A program made the translations under genes and the position numbers. A stretch of DNA of 64,000 nucleotides, taken from the NCBI GenBank assembly GCA_028274465.1, contig CM051457.1, positions 110,917,982 through 110,981,981 on the forward strand. Reading direction: 5' to 3'. Positions 50,608 through 60,907 of this stretch are shown piece by piece. The notes under the pieces were generated by a model that was not told the DNA's origin, searched no databases, and saw only the letters and a list, made by a program, of their open reading frames with translations. Source of the stretch: Plantago ovata. Taxonomy: Eukaryota; Streptophyta; Magnoliopsida; Lamiales; Plantaginaceae. The stretch's first letter is position 1. The number at the start of each line of letters is the position of its first letter.

Positions 50608-51440
50608 TCAAGGCATCGAAGCAATCTTGCCACACAGTAAGAATCCATCTTCTCTAATATCTTTGTTGTTATTCAACATTTTATAGATACATGTCGCGTA
50701 ATCGGACATTGGATGATTCACTTCTATTAAAATGTCTAGAAAAGGTTGTACTCGATGGAAGGTCTTGTACTCAAAAACATCAACCTTAAAAGAAAAATAA
50801 AATATCATTAGCGAATGTATAATAGAATACGAATTGAATAAGAATAAAAAAAATACAGGACTGACTACGAATTGTTAGAGATAATTGGAAGATCAAAACT
50901 TTCGTAAAGGCATCCAACATCAAAAAAAAAATCTTCAAGAAAATTGGACTAATCAATGAGCAGCGAATAATGTCATCAGAATACAAAAACATGGATAAAA
51001 ACTAACCCAATTAGCATCGAACTTCATCTGTTCAGTAATGCCGTTCAATGCATCATCCCGGAAAAGAAAAGACAAATCTGAAGACATTCGAACAAAAATA
51101 AAATATAATTAGCGAATGTATAATAAAATAAGAATTGAATAAGAATATAAAAATACATACAATTCAATTATATTAAATAAAACTTACATTTAGCATCGCG
51201 AAACAGAAATGTATTCTGACTAATCTTCTTGATTAGTGATAATTGCAAGATCAAAGCTTTCGTAAAAGCATCCAACGTCAAAAATAATTTAATCAAGAAT
51301 ATTAGACTAATCAATAAGTGAACAATTTAATCAGAATACAACAACAATGATTAAAACTAACCCAATTAGCATCGAGCTTCCTTTGGTCAGTAATGTCGTT
51401 CAATTCATCATCCCGGAAAAAACTACTACAAATCTGCAGT
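50608..51440 (-). pseudogene. Captured, duplicated exon fragments of an unidentified gene
   Basis: Two related minus-strand exon-like pieces lie 352 bp apart: FFRDDELNDITDQRKLDANW (about 51,435-51,362) and LFRDDALNGITEQMKFDANW (about 51,070-51,009). A third piece at 50,787-50,608 reads VDVFEYKTFHRVQPFLDILI and ends DGFLLCGKIASMP with a stop. The intervening sequence is duplicated too. I do not recognise the parent gene. A smaller ~49-bp tandem duplication lies at 51,528-51,620. Confidence 0.5.
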
Positions 51441-51871
51441 CATAAGAACAAAAATTCCATACCATTAGCGAATGATTAATATAATACGGATTGAATAAGA
51501 ATAAAAAAATACATACAAATACGGAGATTGATACACAGGATACAGAATGAGGTTAGCTATATATAAAAAAACGGAGATTGATAGAGAGGATACAGAATGA
51601 GGTTAGCTATATATAATAGTTTTTTAGGGTTTAGAAGATCCTTAATTCATGCAATCAAAATTTGAATTTTAAAATTACTTGCCACATTATGTAAGCACAA
51701 AATCTGAACATTCCATATATTTTTTTTTTCAGCATTGATGAGTCGTGCATGGGAAGAAAGGAAAGACAATAAAAATTAATACTTACCAAAATAACTTAAA
51801 GATATTGTTACGAAAAAATATATTAGATCGAACACCAATACTTGATGTTGTAAACAATAAACGATTGAAAA

Positions 51872-51942
51872 GCTGTGGCCGAGTGGAATGTGGTGATGTT
51901 CATGGTATATGCCACTCGGGTTCGAATCCCTCTGGCCACAGC
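51872..51942 (+). ncRNA. tRNA-like unit 4
   Basis: 71 bp with intact A and B boxes and inverted repeat, followed by a run of T. It starts the regular part of the array. Confidence 0.62.
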
Positions 51943-52115
51943 TTTTTTTTTTTTTTTCAATTAAATGATTTATTCGATTATATTTCACATTTAATAACTC
52001 ATAATCTAGAGTAATTATTACGGAAAAAAACTTAATTGTTACTAAATAAAATTAAAAGCATAAATATTAAATCGAACACCAATACTTGATGTTGTCAATA
52101 ATGAACGATTGAAAA

Positions 52116-52186
52116 GTTGTGGCTGAGTGGAATGTGGTGATGTTCATAGTATATGCCACCCGGGTTCGAATCCCTCTGGCCACAGC
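52116..52186 (+). ncRNA. tRNA-like unit 5 (A-box changed)
   Basis: 71 bp. Two C-to-T changes (GTTGTGGCTGAG) weaken the A box and the terminal stem. The B box is intact. Confidence 0.58.
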
Positions 52187-52371
52187 TTTTGGTTTTTTTT
52201 TTTTTTTTTTTTTCAATTAAATGATTTATTCGATTATATTTCACATTTAATAACTCATAATCTAGAGTAATTATTACGGAAAAAAACTTAATTGTTACTA
52301 AATAAAATTAAAAGCATAAATATTAAATCGAACACCAATACTTGATGTTGTCAATAATGAACGATTGAAAA

Positions 52372-52442
52372 GCTGTGGCCGAGTGGAATGTGGTGATGTT
52401 CATAGTATATGCCACCTGGGTTCGAATCCCTCTGGCCACAGC
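52372..52442 (+). ncRNA. tRNA-like unit 6
   Basis: 71 bp with both boxes and the 13-bp inverted repeat intact and a T run of about 20 just downstream. Confidence 0.62.
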
Positions 52443-52630
52443 TTTTGGTTTTTTTTTTTTTTTTTTTTTTCAATTAAATGATTTATTCGATTATATGTCA
52501 CATTTAATAACTCATAATCTAGAGTAATTATTACGGAAAAAAAACTTAATTGTTACTAAATAAAATTAAAAGCATAAAATATTAAACCGAACACCAATAC
52601 TTGATGTTGTCAATAATGAATGATTGAAAA

Positions 52631-52701
52631 GCTGTGGCCGAGTGGAATGTGGTGATGTTCATGGTATATGCAACCTGGGTTCGAATCCCTCTGGCCACAG
52701 C
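52631..52701 (+). ncRNA. tRNA-like unit 7
   Basis: 71 bp, boxes intact, followed by TTTTGCG then eight T. Last unit before the AT-rich 5' end of the Helitron. Confidence 0.62.
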
Positions 52702-53327
52702 TTTTGCGATTTTTTTTTAATTTATTATTTCCATGAATTTGCAAAAAAGATTATTCTTAAAATACAAAACACAAATAATTAAATCACTGATTATTAAATA
52801 TCATTTTTTAATAATTAAAATGAACTGTGAATGAATAAACTAAAAACAATTAAATTGATTTTCGTAAAATAGTGTCTACGAATTTAATTTTAATTCCAGA
52901 ATATATTTTACCTAGATTTTAATTAACATTTTAATTCACGTTTAAATTAAAAAATATTTATTATTAATTTTAAAATTCATTTTGCCAAGAATTTAATTTA
53001 CACCATAATTCAGCATTTAATTAATAAACGATATATTTTTAAAATCCGAAATCTGTTTTGTTGTATAATAATTCAATTAACATATTATTTTTTAATTCCA
53101 GAATTTGTTTTGTTGTGACATTTCGGATTTTTTAATTAATATATAGCTGAATTTCGGATTTGTGTTTGGAAGGAGAATTAAAATTACCAAAATTAGATGA
53201 ATGAAAACTTACCAAAACAAATGAAATTGAATCTTTTCCATCCTCTCAAATTATTGCCACATAGTGTGAACACTCTTGAGAATGAAATTGGGAGAGCCTA
53301 GACACCTAGCTTTCATGTATATATAGA
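52702..53327 (-). other. Helitron 5' terminal region
   Basis: AT-rich non-coding DNA ending, on the minus strand, in TCTATATATACATGAAAGC, a typical plant Helitron left terminus. Any promoter for the first internal gene and the Rep recognition site should be here. Confidence 0.75.
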
Positions 53328-53577
53328 TGTGGTTTCGACCATAACGAATTTGTAATTATTTTCCCTTTCCTAATTACCAAAGTTAAAACTCGTAAAACTA
53401 GGGTACATTATCACTGAGTTTGTCTCTTATGTTTGTTTGTCCATGCTATTAAAAAAAAATGTTTGTTTGTCCATGGACTAGTAAAGGATATGATGATACA
53501 ATCTGCTATAACTATCCGATATATATGGAGTATCCAAACCTAGCAAATTTCTGTCATACATTGGACAGTTATCATGA
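53328..53577. repeat. Segmental duplication, copy 1 right part
   Basis: Matches 62,177-62,424 nearly base for base (TGTGGTTTCGACCATAACG ... TTGGACAGTTATCATGA). Together with 35,640-37,410 it forms the complete copy, split only by the Helitron. Confidence 0.93.
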
Positions 53578-53771
53578 TTGTAGTTAATGGGGCCGTTGTT
53601 TTTGGTTCGTATATGATATTTATACACTTCCCGTGTGAGTTGTTTATGAAATATTTACTAGCTTAAATGTTACATTGTTACACTTTTGATGTAGTTGATT
53701 AAAAGCTGTGTCAACTAGTTAAGGTAATCGACTATGGCTAATTCTGTTGGCTTCTGTTTGATTTGTGAAGA

Positions 53772-54460
53772 TGCAGAATTGCAGACGCAAATTGATTTAT
53801 AGGGCGGAGATTCATGGCACGCGGGAAATCTAGACGGACATCAAACTGTGGCCTTTCAAGGTCATTGCAGGGCCCATTGTGATATACCGATGATAGTAGT
53901 ATCTTACAAAGGTGAGGAGAGACAGTTTTCTGCTGTGGAAATCTCTTCCATGGTTCTTATAAATTTGATGGAGACTGCTGATACATATTTTGGTACTGTC
54001 ATTAAAGACGCTGTTGTAACAGTGCTTGTGCATTTCAATGCGGCTACTAAAGATGCAGGGCTAATTGCTGGCTTTAATATCATGAGAATTATTCATGAAC
54101 CAAAGCAGATATTGCTTATGCTATGAACAGACGAACACAAAATCTGTGTTGGAGCAAAGAACGTGATTGTTTTTTACCTTGGTTGTGGTAACTTTTCTCT
54201 GTTAACAATTGATAATGGTGTTTACTGAGTGATATCGACTGCTGGTGACACTCATTTAGGAGTGGAATTTGATAACAGGATGTTGGATCACTTTGTTGAG
54301 GAGTTTAAGAGGAAGCACAGGCAGGTTATAAGTGCAAACCCAAAAGCATTAATTCGACTAAGCACAAGCAGAAATATTTGAAAGATGGAAAGATTGATAA
54401 GAACAGTTTTGATGAGGTTGTTCTTGTTGGCAGATCAATTAGGATTCTCTTCCTGCAGGA
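53772..54460 (+). pseudogene. Hsp70 copy F: degraded exon 2
   Basis: After a TGCAG acceptor the start of exon 2 is scrambled (DAELQTQIDL then a stop), then [20 protein letters not shown] reads in frame (about 53,887-53,946), followed by [20 protein letters not shown], a deletion at [25 protein letters not shown], frame breaks, a damaged [11 protein letters not shown] copy, and a jump to KDGKIDKNSFDEVVLVG. It ends within the RIPKVQQ region. It is likely the 3' partner of the exon fragment at 35,632. Confidence 0.85.
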
Positions 54461-54826
54461 ACAGAAATAACACGTGTTCGCTATGTCCTGTTATGGCAGG
54501 ATACAATTCTTCTCGCATTTAAAAGGCATACAGGCCAATTCATAATGGCTGTCTTTGTCAAGATTGAAAGTTCACTACGATCTCAATTATCCAAATAAAG
54601 CATTAATTTGGTCCACAGAATTCTCTCTTTATGCAAATTAATCATCCACTATACCAAAGTGCAGACAGCCTGATAAAGAACCTTGGTCCACAGCATAGTT
54701 AGGTGCAGCTGTAAAGAACTTTGCAAGTACTATCTCTTCATTTGTAGCTCTAAGCTCATTATCAGTTCCCATACTTATCCCACAGATCCATCTCCACATA
54801 AAAATTCATTTAATCAGGTACAAGCC

Positions 54827-57273
54827 ATGGCCTTCTGTCTAGGTTCCCTTGTTGAACTCCTTGATCAAATCCTGCACCCTGAACAATACCATCAAGATTG
54901 GGTTCTTGATAGTGCAAAATTTCCACAAATCCAATCCCTATTAGAAGATGCCTCTTTCTTGAGAGATTTTCTTGCCAATTCTCCTCCAGCTTTCCAGACT
55001 AGAATAGAATATTTGGAGGATCTAATCCGGTATGCCGCCGAAAATGTTGAAGACATACTTGAGTCCTACATTAAAGCTCAGGTTCTGTCAAATCCAGTTG
55101 GTCAAAGTTTCATGATTTTCCCACCTGACTTAACCCAAGTCTGCCAGGCGTTTAGTTTCGCAGCTGAAGAAATGATCAAGATCAACGCAGCGATTGGTCA
55201 ATCAGAAAAAACAACAACGGCTATTCATTCAAGGAGTGATCAGTGTCATTTGATTCCTGATGATCACATGCTGGTTGGAGTGGACAAGTGTTTCAACAAA
55301 CTACGTGCTCGGCTCACTTCACAATCTCCTACACTCGAGATCATCCCCATCGTAGGGATGGGGGGAATTGGTAAGACTACTCTCGCCCGTAAACTTTACA
55401 ACCAGTATTCTTCTAGTGATCACTTTGATATATGTTTATGGGCAACTATATCGCAAGAGTATGATCCACGACAAGTTCTTGTAAGCCTTCTAGGCCTTAA
55501 CACAAGTGATAAGAAAACTGAAGAACTCAAAGTCGATATCCACAAAAAGTTGTATCTAGAAGATACTTGATTGTATTGGATGATGTGTGGAGTTCGAGGG
55601 TGTGGGATGATATCCGTACGTGTGCTCCAGATAACAATAACAGGAGTCGGATCATTTTGACTACAAGGGAGAACGGGGTCGCTGACTATGTTAGTCCGAG
55701 GAGACATGAGGTGCAGCTACTCAGCAAGGAAGATAGTTGGGAACTCTTTGAAAAAATTGTGCATCTGGGCGAGAAGTGCCCAAGTGAATTAGAAGAAATT
55801 GCCCGTGAAATTGTGAGAAAATGTGGAGGGCTACCTCTTGCAATTCAGGTGATTGCGGGATTCATGTCACAAGCTAAGAGGACAAAAGATTTGTGGGAGA
55901 AAGTTGCCGGCGACATAATTCATTTATTACACAAGAAGACAATCGATTCTCAGGGATATTTTCTTGGAGCTATGTCAATTTGCCACATTATTTGAAGCCT
56001 TGTTTACTTTACATAGGTGCTTTCCCAGAAGACCAACCAATTGAACCTCAAGGCTGATCAAGTTGTGGGTTGCAGAGGGGTTTCTGAACCCAATCAAAGA
56101 TAGAAGTCCAGAAGAAGTTGCCGAGTCACACCTAAATGCCCTCGTTGACAGAAATTTAATTTTTGTCCGTAAGAGGACATTTGGTGAGAGGTATACTCAT
56201 ACGGCATACACGATCTGTTAAGAGATCTATGCATGAGGAAATCTGAAGAAAAAAAGTTCATTTTGCCAAAAAATTGGGAATGCCTCAAGCTCGTTTATTT
56301 CAATTAATTGGTCGTGCATATGAGCGTGTATTTCCTAAAAGTGGGGTTGAGCTATCGTTATTGAAGACATTAGATCTATATGATATACATTTCAAAGAAT
56401 TCCCGAAAGAGATACTCAAGTTGATTAACTTGAAATATCTTGCCTTATCTGCTCATAGTAGCTTTGAAATTGAATCACCCCGCATAGGTGTACTTAAGAA
56501 TTTACAAACCTTCATCTTTAACCGTAGTGGTGGAAAGTTCCCAGTGGGAATATTTTGTCTTCCAAACTACGACACTTCCAGTTCTTCTTTCTCCATGTAT
56601 CTGGGTACGACCTATTCCAAGAAGTGTGACTTGTGGAGAAACTCTACAGAGCCTATATGAAGTACCTGTGGGAATACTTACCCAATTGCTTGGAAAACTT
56701 CCGAGTTTAAAGTGTTTAGGAATTTATGGTAGGGATTGGAAGACTCAGCCAAACATTGATCTTACCAGCTTCCCTAAACTGGAACGCCTCACAATCTACA
56801 TGACCAATCACCTCAATCCCATTTTCCCACAAATCCTAAGAGAGTTGTACATCGAGGGTGCCGAGAAGTTATCAGGGGCATTTATGGGCAGAATCGGTGC
56901 CCTTCCAAATCTCCAACTTCTCCGACTTGGTGGTTGTCAGTTTGAAACTTCAACATGGGAGCCATCTGAAGGTGAATTCTGCAGTCTACAATATCTCATG
57001 CTCTATGATACGAATTTGGAGAATTTGATAGCGGATGAAACCCACTTCCCTCAACTGAAGCACCTGTTTATTGACAGCTGCCGACATCTGAAGGAGATTC
57101 CTCTTGAGATTGGGGGAATTGAGACCCTAGAGAAAATCCAATTGTATCACTGCACGGACTCTGTCAACAACTCAGCAAGGAGCATCCTCCAGGAACAACA
57201 TGACTTTGGCAACGTTAACTTTCAACTTTCATCGGAACTTGGCAACGTATATTTTGTGTATGTTTTCATTTAA
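54827..57273 (+). pseudogene. R1/late-blight-type CC-NB-ARC-LRR resistance gene (several frameshifts)
   Basis: Intracellular immune receptor family. Start MAFCLGSLVELLDQ at 54,827, with an N-terminal coiled-coil region including LEDLIRYAAENVEDILESYI. NB-ARC: P-loop GMGGIGKTTLARKLYNQY, then a frame change near 55,555 into RRYLIVLDDVW (kinase 2), RSRIILTTRENGVADYV (RNBS-B), CGGLPLAIQVIAGF (GLPL), another change near 55,975 into LPHYLKPCLLYIGAFPED (RNBS-D), a stop after IEPQG, a frame change to LWVAEGFLNPIKDRSPEEVA, and YGIHDLLRDLC at the MHD position. LRRs follow (ELSLLKTLDLYDIHFKEFPK; LPSLKCLGIYG; LPNLQLLRLGG) in two frames, ending at 57,273. At least four breaks rule out a normal full-length product. 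The ordered motifs show it was once a complete gene with no introns in the coding part. Confidence 0.85.
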
Positions 57274-58417
57274 AATTTAGTACTCCAGCTATCATTTTAT
57301 TTACCTTTCTGTACTTTTAACACAGTCATGAACAACTCTTTTTTAACGCACGGTTCATGGTTATGCTGCATTTCAGTGATATATAACTTGGATTCTATGC
57401 ATGGAGGAAGGAACAATGCATCTGTGCTTAGTTCCTCATCAGGTGAAAACAACATGTTTTGTTACAAATACTTACTTTCGCATTTTTATTTGGCACCGAT
57501 TACAATTCGTTTAAATGGTGTTCTGTTCTTGTTATATGATCATGAAGTTTTACCACAATGCTTCAACTGCTTTAGGCCGATTTAGCAGTGTTTTGTTGTC
57601 GGTATTGCACTCTGAAATTATTAGAAAAAGCACTTAGATTTTATTCCGTAAGAAATATGCTCCACAGTGCACACACACACCTGCAATACGTACTCTTTCT
57701 TATAATAGAAATTCCACTTCACCCAAAACAATTACTTTCTTACAATGGAAATAGTAAGTGTTTCACACAACTCTTTCAGCTTCTGTTTTCCCTAAGCGCG
57801 CACACCCAACACAATTACATCCTTCTTTCATACGAGGCTTCTTAACATGTTACACGGCTCCAAGTCCTGTATACCTCTACAAGCATGACCTCCATTTTCA
57901 TCTCGCATAAGGATCTTATCTAAAACCAGTATTCTTTTCATCTATAAGTTTTTCCTGTTATCAATAGGCCATCTCCCCATCAAAGTGTTGTAAAACCTTT
58001 CTTTCTAGTTCTATCATGTAAACTGGCATGGAAAAACTGTTACTGCTTTCTCCTAGATGGTTACTACAAGCATGACCTCCTAGTTCTATCTTGTATTGAA
58101 CATGTAAAACAGTTGATTCAAAACCTAGACTCTACAGTCTCTACTAGAAGGTGATTTTGTGGACGTATACCTCTTCTGATATAGCCTTTGAATGATACTT
58201 AAGATCCCAACAAGTGTTAAACCTTTGTTCTGAGAAGACTACTATAAGGAAGAGTTCAGACAGATGGTTGGGTGATAGATCGTACTATTACCAAGTGTTA
58301 AACTCATCATTTTACATTTGTTTCATTGCATTGCATTGAATTTATTATCGATGCTGTTTGAGGAACAGACCCACTCGAAACTTTTCCAGATCATAGCGCT
58401 ATTTGGAAAACTTTTCT
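57274..58417. other. NLR 3' flank and intergenic
   Basis: Short frames at 57,328 and 57,588 have no recognisable domain. About 58,100-58,420 is a partial duplicate of 58,850-59,075 (GATATAGCCTT[T/C]GAATGAT). Confidence 0.4.
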
Positions 58418-58507
58418 GAGACTGATGAATTCAAGCACAAGATGAAAGAGCTCGAGAGTATATGGCTACCGATCATGTCCAGGATCTTTGAGAAAGCTGA
58501 CTGCTGA
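58418..58507 (+). pseudogene. Hsp70 C-terminal tail fragment (copy of gene E)
   Basis: [20 protein letters not shown] ... FEKADC and stop, matching the last 30 residues of Hsp70 E. Homology continues into the 3' flank to about 58,900. No upstream coding sequence. Confidence 0.88.
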
Positions 58508-59409
58508 AATCAACCTGATACATTTGGTAGTGTTTTTGAAATGCTGTCCAAGCTATGCTTGCCTTTTGTTTCAAACTTGCTTGCGTTTTATGTCTTGGGT
58601 AGGAACACCTCTGGATTCGCTTGCTTTTTGTGTTTTATTTTGCTTTTTAAAGCGTTAATTAGTGCACTTTGAAATGATAATCTAGAGTACTATTGAGGAG
58701 CTTTTAATCATATATGTACTATTGCAGTGTTGCTGCATGGTTTCTTTCGTAAATTTTTGTTTTTTATTTTTCATCTTCGTATCATTGTGTCAATTCTGTG
58801 TGTTAACAATTTGTGACTTCACGGGTTAAGATTGAATCTGCAATCATCCAGAAAACAGTTGATTCAAAACCTTGACTCTACTAGGGACGTAGACCTTTCT
58901 GATATTGATATAGCCTTCGAATGATAGCTAAGATCCCCAACAAGTGTTAAACCACTACTGTAAGGAAGAGTTCAGACAGAAGGCCGGGTCATAGAGCGTA
59001 CTATTAACAAAGTGTTTTAGGAACAGACGCACTCGAAACTTTTCCAAATAGCGCTATTTGGAAAACTTTTCTGATACCCAAGGTTCTGCTGCATTGCAAT
59101 TTAACTGTTTCTCTTTGTAATTAAGATTATGTTGGATTTTGAAGATTTGCATATTTATTGGCCAATGCTTTTTATTAAATAATACTAATACAGAAAGAGT
59201 AGTTGACATTAGCAACACTACTCTTCTGAAAACCATGGAGCATGCTGTTATAGTTTTAAGATGGTTTTAAGTTTTCTTTTTATGGGGTGCAAGATTCATG
59301 AGCTATCATTAACTATGATTCGTTTTTGGAACAAATTATTTCTTGAAGGGAACAAACTTACTTTGTTAGTTGAGCAAGCTACTTTACAGTAACTGTTTCC
59401 AATAACTTA
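58508..59409. other. Duplicated Hsp70 3' flank; no gene
   Basis: 58,508-58,900 copies the flank of Hsp70 E. The phrase CTCGAAACTTTTCCA..TAGCGCTATTTGGAAAAC occurs at both 58,373 and 59,031, marking a local duplication of about 650 bp offset. Confidence 0.45.
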
Positions 59410-59436
59410 ATGGTATGTTTTCAGCGTATAACTTCA

Positions 59437-59928
59437 GTACCGTCGCACTGTGGTGATTTCATGTTGACTGGAATACCTGCAGCTCCAAGAGGTGTTTCTG
59501 AGGTTATACTTTCTTTTGACATTGATGTGAATGGTATATTAACAGTCTCCGCTGAGGATAAGACAACGGGGAACAAGAATAAAATAATAATCACCAATGA
59601 TAAGCGTAGGTTTTCAAAGCAAGAAATTGAGAGGATGGTCCAAGATGCTGAGAAGTACAAAGCAGAGGATGAGGAATTTAAGAACAGGTTGTTTGCTAGG
59701 AACTCCCTGGAGAATTATGCTTACGACATGAGGAATACGATCAAAATTGTGAGTGCTGCTGCTTACCTTCCGATGGATGACAAGAAGAAAGTAGAGGATG
59801 TGTTCGACTCAACCATCAAATGGCTAAATGAGAATCAACAAGCTGAGACTGAAGAATTCGAGGAGAAAGAGGAAGAGCTAGAGTGCATTTGGAACCCCAT
59901 TGTTGCCAGGATGTATCAGATTGGGTAA
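59437..59928 (+). pseudogene. Hsp70 substrate-binding domain fragment
   Basis: An open frame from about 59,437 carries [76 protein letters not shown] and the lid, ending [14 protein letters not shown] at 59,928. It lacks the ATPase domain and most of the beta domain. The end is closest to canonical Hsp70 (IAKMYQGAGG), and the stop arrives just there. Confidence 0.85.
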
Positions 59929-60291
59929 GTTTAGGTAATCAGCAGATGTTTCAAATGGATCCAATCATATATTTTGTGACTTTAGTTGGTGACTATGACT
60001 TTTCAGTTATCTGATATACTGTTATGTTTCTGGATCCAATGTTTTGTTGAATTATCTGATATACTCCATGTGAAGATATGATAATTTAGTAGACAGAGAG
60101 AATCAAAATACCATCTAGTCTCTTTGTGCGGGCTTGTCAAGCCACAGGGCCTCCGATTTTCGGGGGACTCTAATTTTTTAGTCCATTAATATAATAAAAT
60201 ATAAATATTTTTAAAACTTTTAGTTTATATATATCAATAATAATTTGATCAAGCATAACTCAATTATTCTAAGAATAAAAAATAATTATTT
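59929..60291. other. Intergenic, AT-rich
   Basis: No gene is seen. 60,180-60,290 is almost pure A/T just before the next Hsp70 exon 1. Confidence 0.4.
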
Positions 60292-60510
60292 ATGATGACC
60301 TCTGGAGATGGTGAAGAAGGTGGACCTGCAATTGGTGGAATTGATTTGGGCACGACGTATTCTTGTGTCGGAGTTTGGAATATCGATGGTATTGAGATAA
60401 TTGCCAACAATCAGGGCAACCGTATTACTCCATCTTCGGTGGCGCCGTTGACCAATTTGGTGATGCAGCCAAGAACCAGGCCTCTATAAACCCTACCAAC
60501 ACTGTCTTTG
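60292..60510 (+). pseudogene. Hsp70 copy G: first exon 1 (broken)
   Basis: ATG 60,292 opens [20 protein letters not shown] with one extra Gly before IDLGTT, then [20 protein letters not shown]. The second half has a deletion and frameshift ([18 protein letters not shown], stop at 60,487-60,489). The exon end ACTGTCTTTG/GTGAG remains. The duplicated peroxidase block follows in place of intron 1. Confidence 0.82.
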
Positions 60511-60907
60511 GTGAGCTTATGAGCTTCTTTTTTTGTAATACTTTCTCTGCCAATCATCGTATTTAACAGATATGCTTTTGTTTGCTAAACTCATTTTATT
60601 CTCCAATGCATTGAAGTAATTAGGAAAGGGAAAAGTAATTACTTAATACAATAAGGATTTGGTAATGGTCACGTTGGAGCTAGCTTTGTCCTAGTTTACT
60701 TTGAACTACCACTCCAATTTGGATTCAGAATCCAGCCATGAAGGTCGATACTTGTTCTCCTATATATACGCCTCTCTTACCTTTGTATTATGCACTCCAC
60801 AATTATCAAGAAAGACGTGACCTCATCGATCACCATAATCAAGGTAAATTATTCAAAAGAAGCTGCAAAATTAACTTTCTATACATCCAAATTTGCACGA
60901 CATCACA

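Larger units (their letters stand above)
48887..52701 (+). repeat. Array of seven tRNA-like Pol III units in a Helitron
   Basis: Seven copies of a 71-bp (one 78-bp) unit lie in direct orientation, at 48887, 49368, 49648, 51872, 52116, 52372 and 52631. The last four are spaced 244-259 bp apart and share their whole AT-rich spacers (ATTAAATGATTTATTCGATT). Each unit has an exact or near-exact A box (TGGCCGAGTGG) and B box (GGTTCGAATCC) and ends in a T run of 4-20. Most have a 13-bp perfect inverted repeat, AAAAGCTGTGGCC against GGCCACAGCTTTT, around the unit. The spacing of the boxes is tRNA-like, but the terminal stem swallows part of the A box, so a standard cloverleaf does not form. 49719-51871 interrupts the array with captured fragments. 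Confidence 0.9.
37411..53327 (-). mobile_element. Complete 15.9-kb Helitron with exact ends
   Basis: Rolling-circle transposon. On the minus strand it begins TCTATATATACATG (53,327 downward) and ends in CTAG (37,414-37,411), with a 7-bp hairpin 11 bases before the end. It sits between host A (37,410) and T (53,328), as Helitrons do, with no target duplication. The other copy of the duplicated block has the same flanks joined directly at 62,176/62,177. Contents from its 5' end: AT-rich terminus, tRNA-like repeat array with captured fragments (48.9-52.7 kb), an RPA1-like gene, a coding unit with duplicated exons, and the Rep-helicase gene. RepHel plus RPA is the known layout of plant autonomous Helitrons; the tRNA-like array is not something I know from them. 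Frameshifts in RepHel suggest it is no longer autonomous. Confidence 0.95.

Noticed and set aside
48887..52701. True tRNA-Ser genes
   Set aside because: A and B boxes match, but the acceptor and T stems do not form in the standard register and I see no anticodon arm or class II variable loop. Called tRNA-like instead.
48887..52701. CRISPR-like array
   Set aside because: Repeats are 71 bp with conserved, non-unique spacers of about 185 bp in plant DNA, so not CRISPR.
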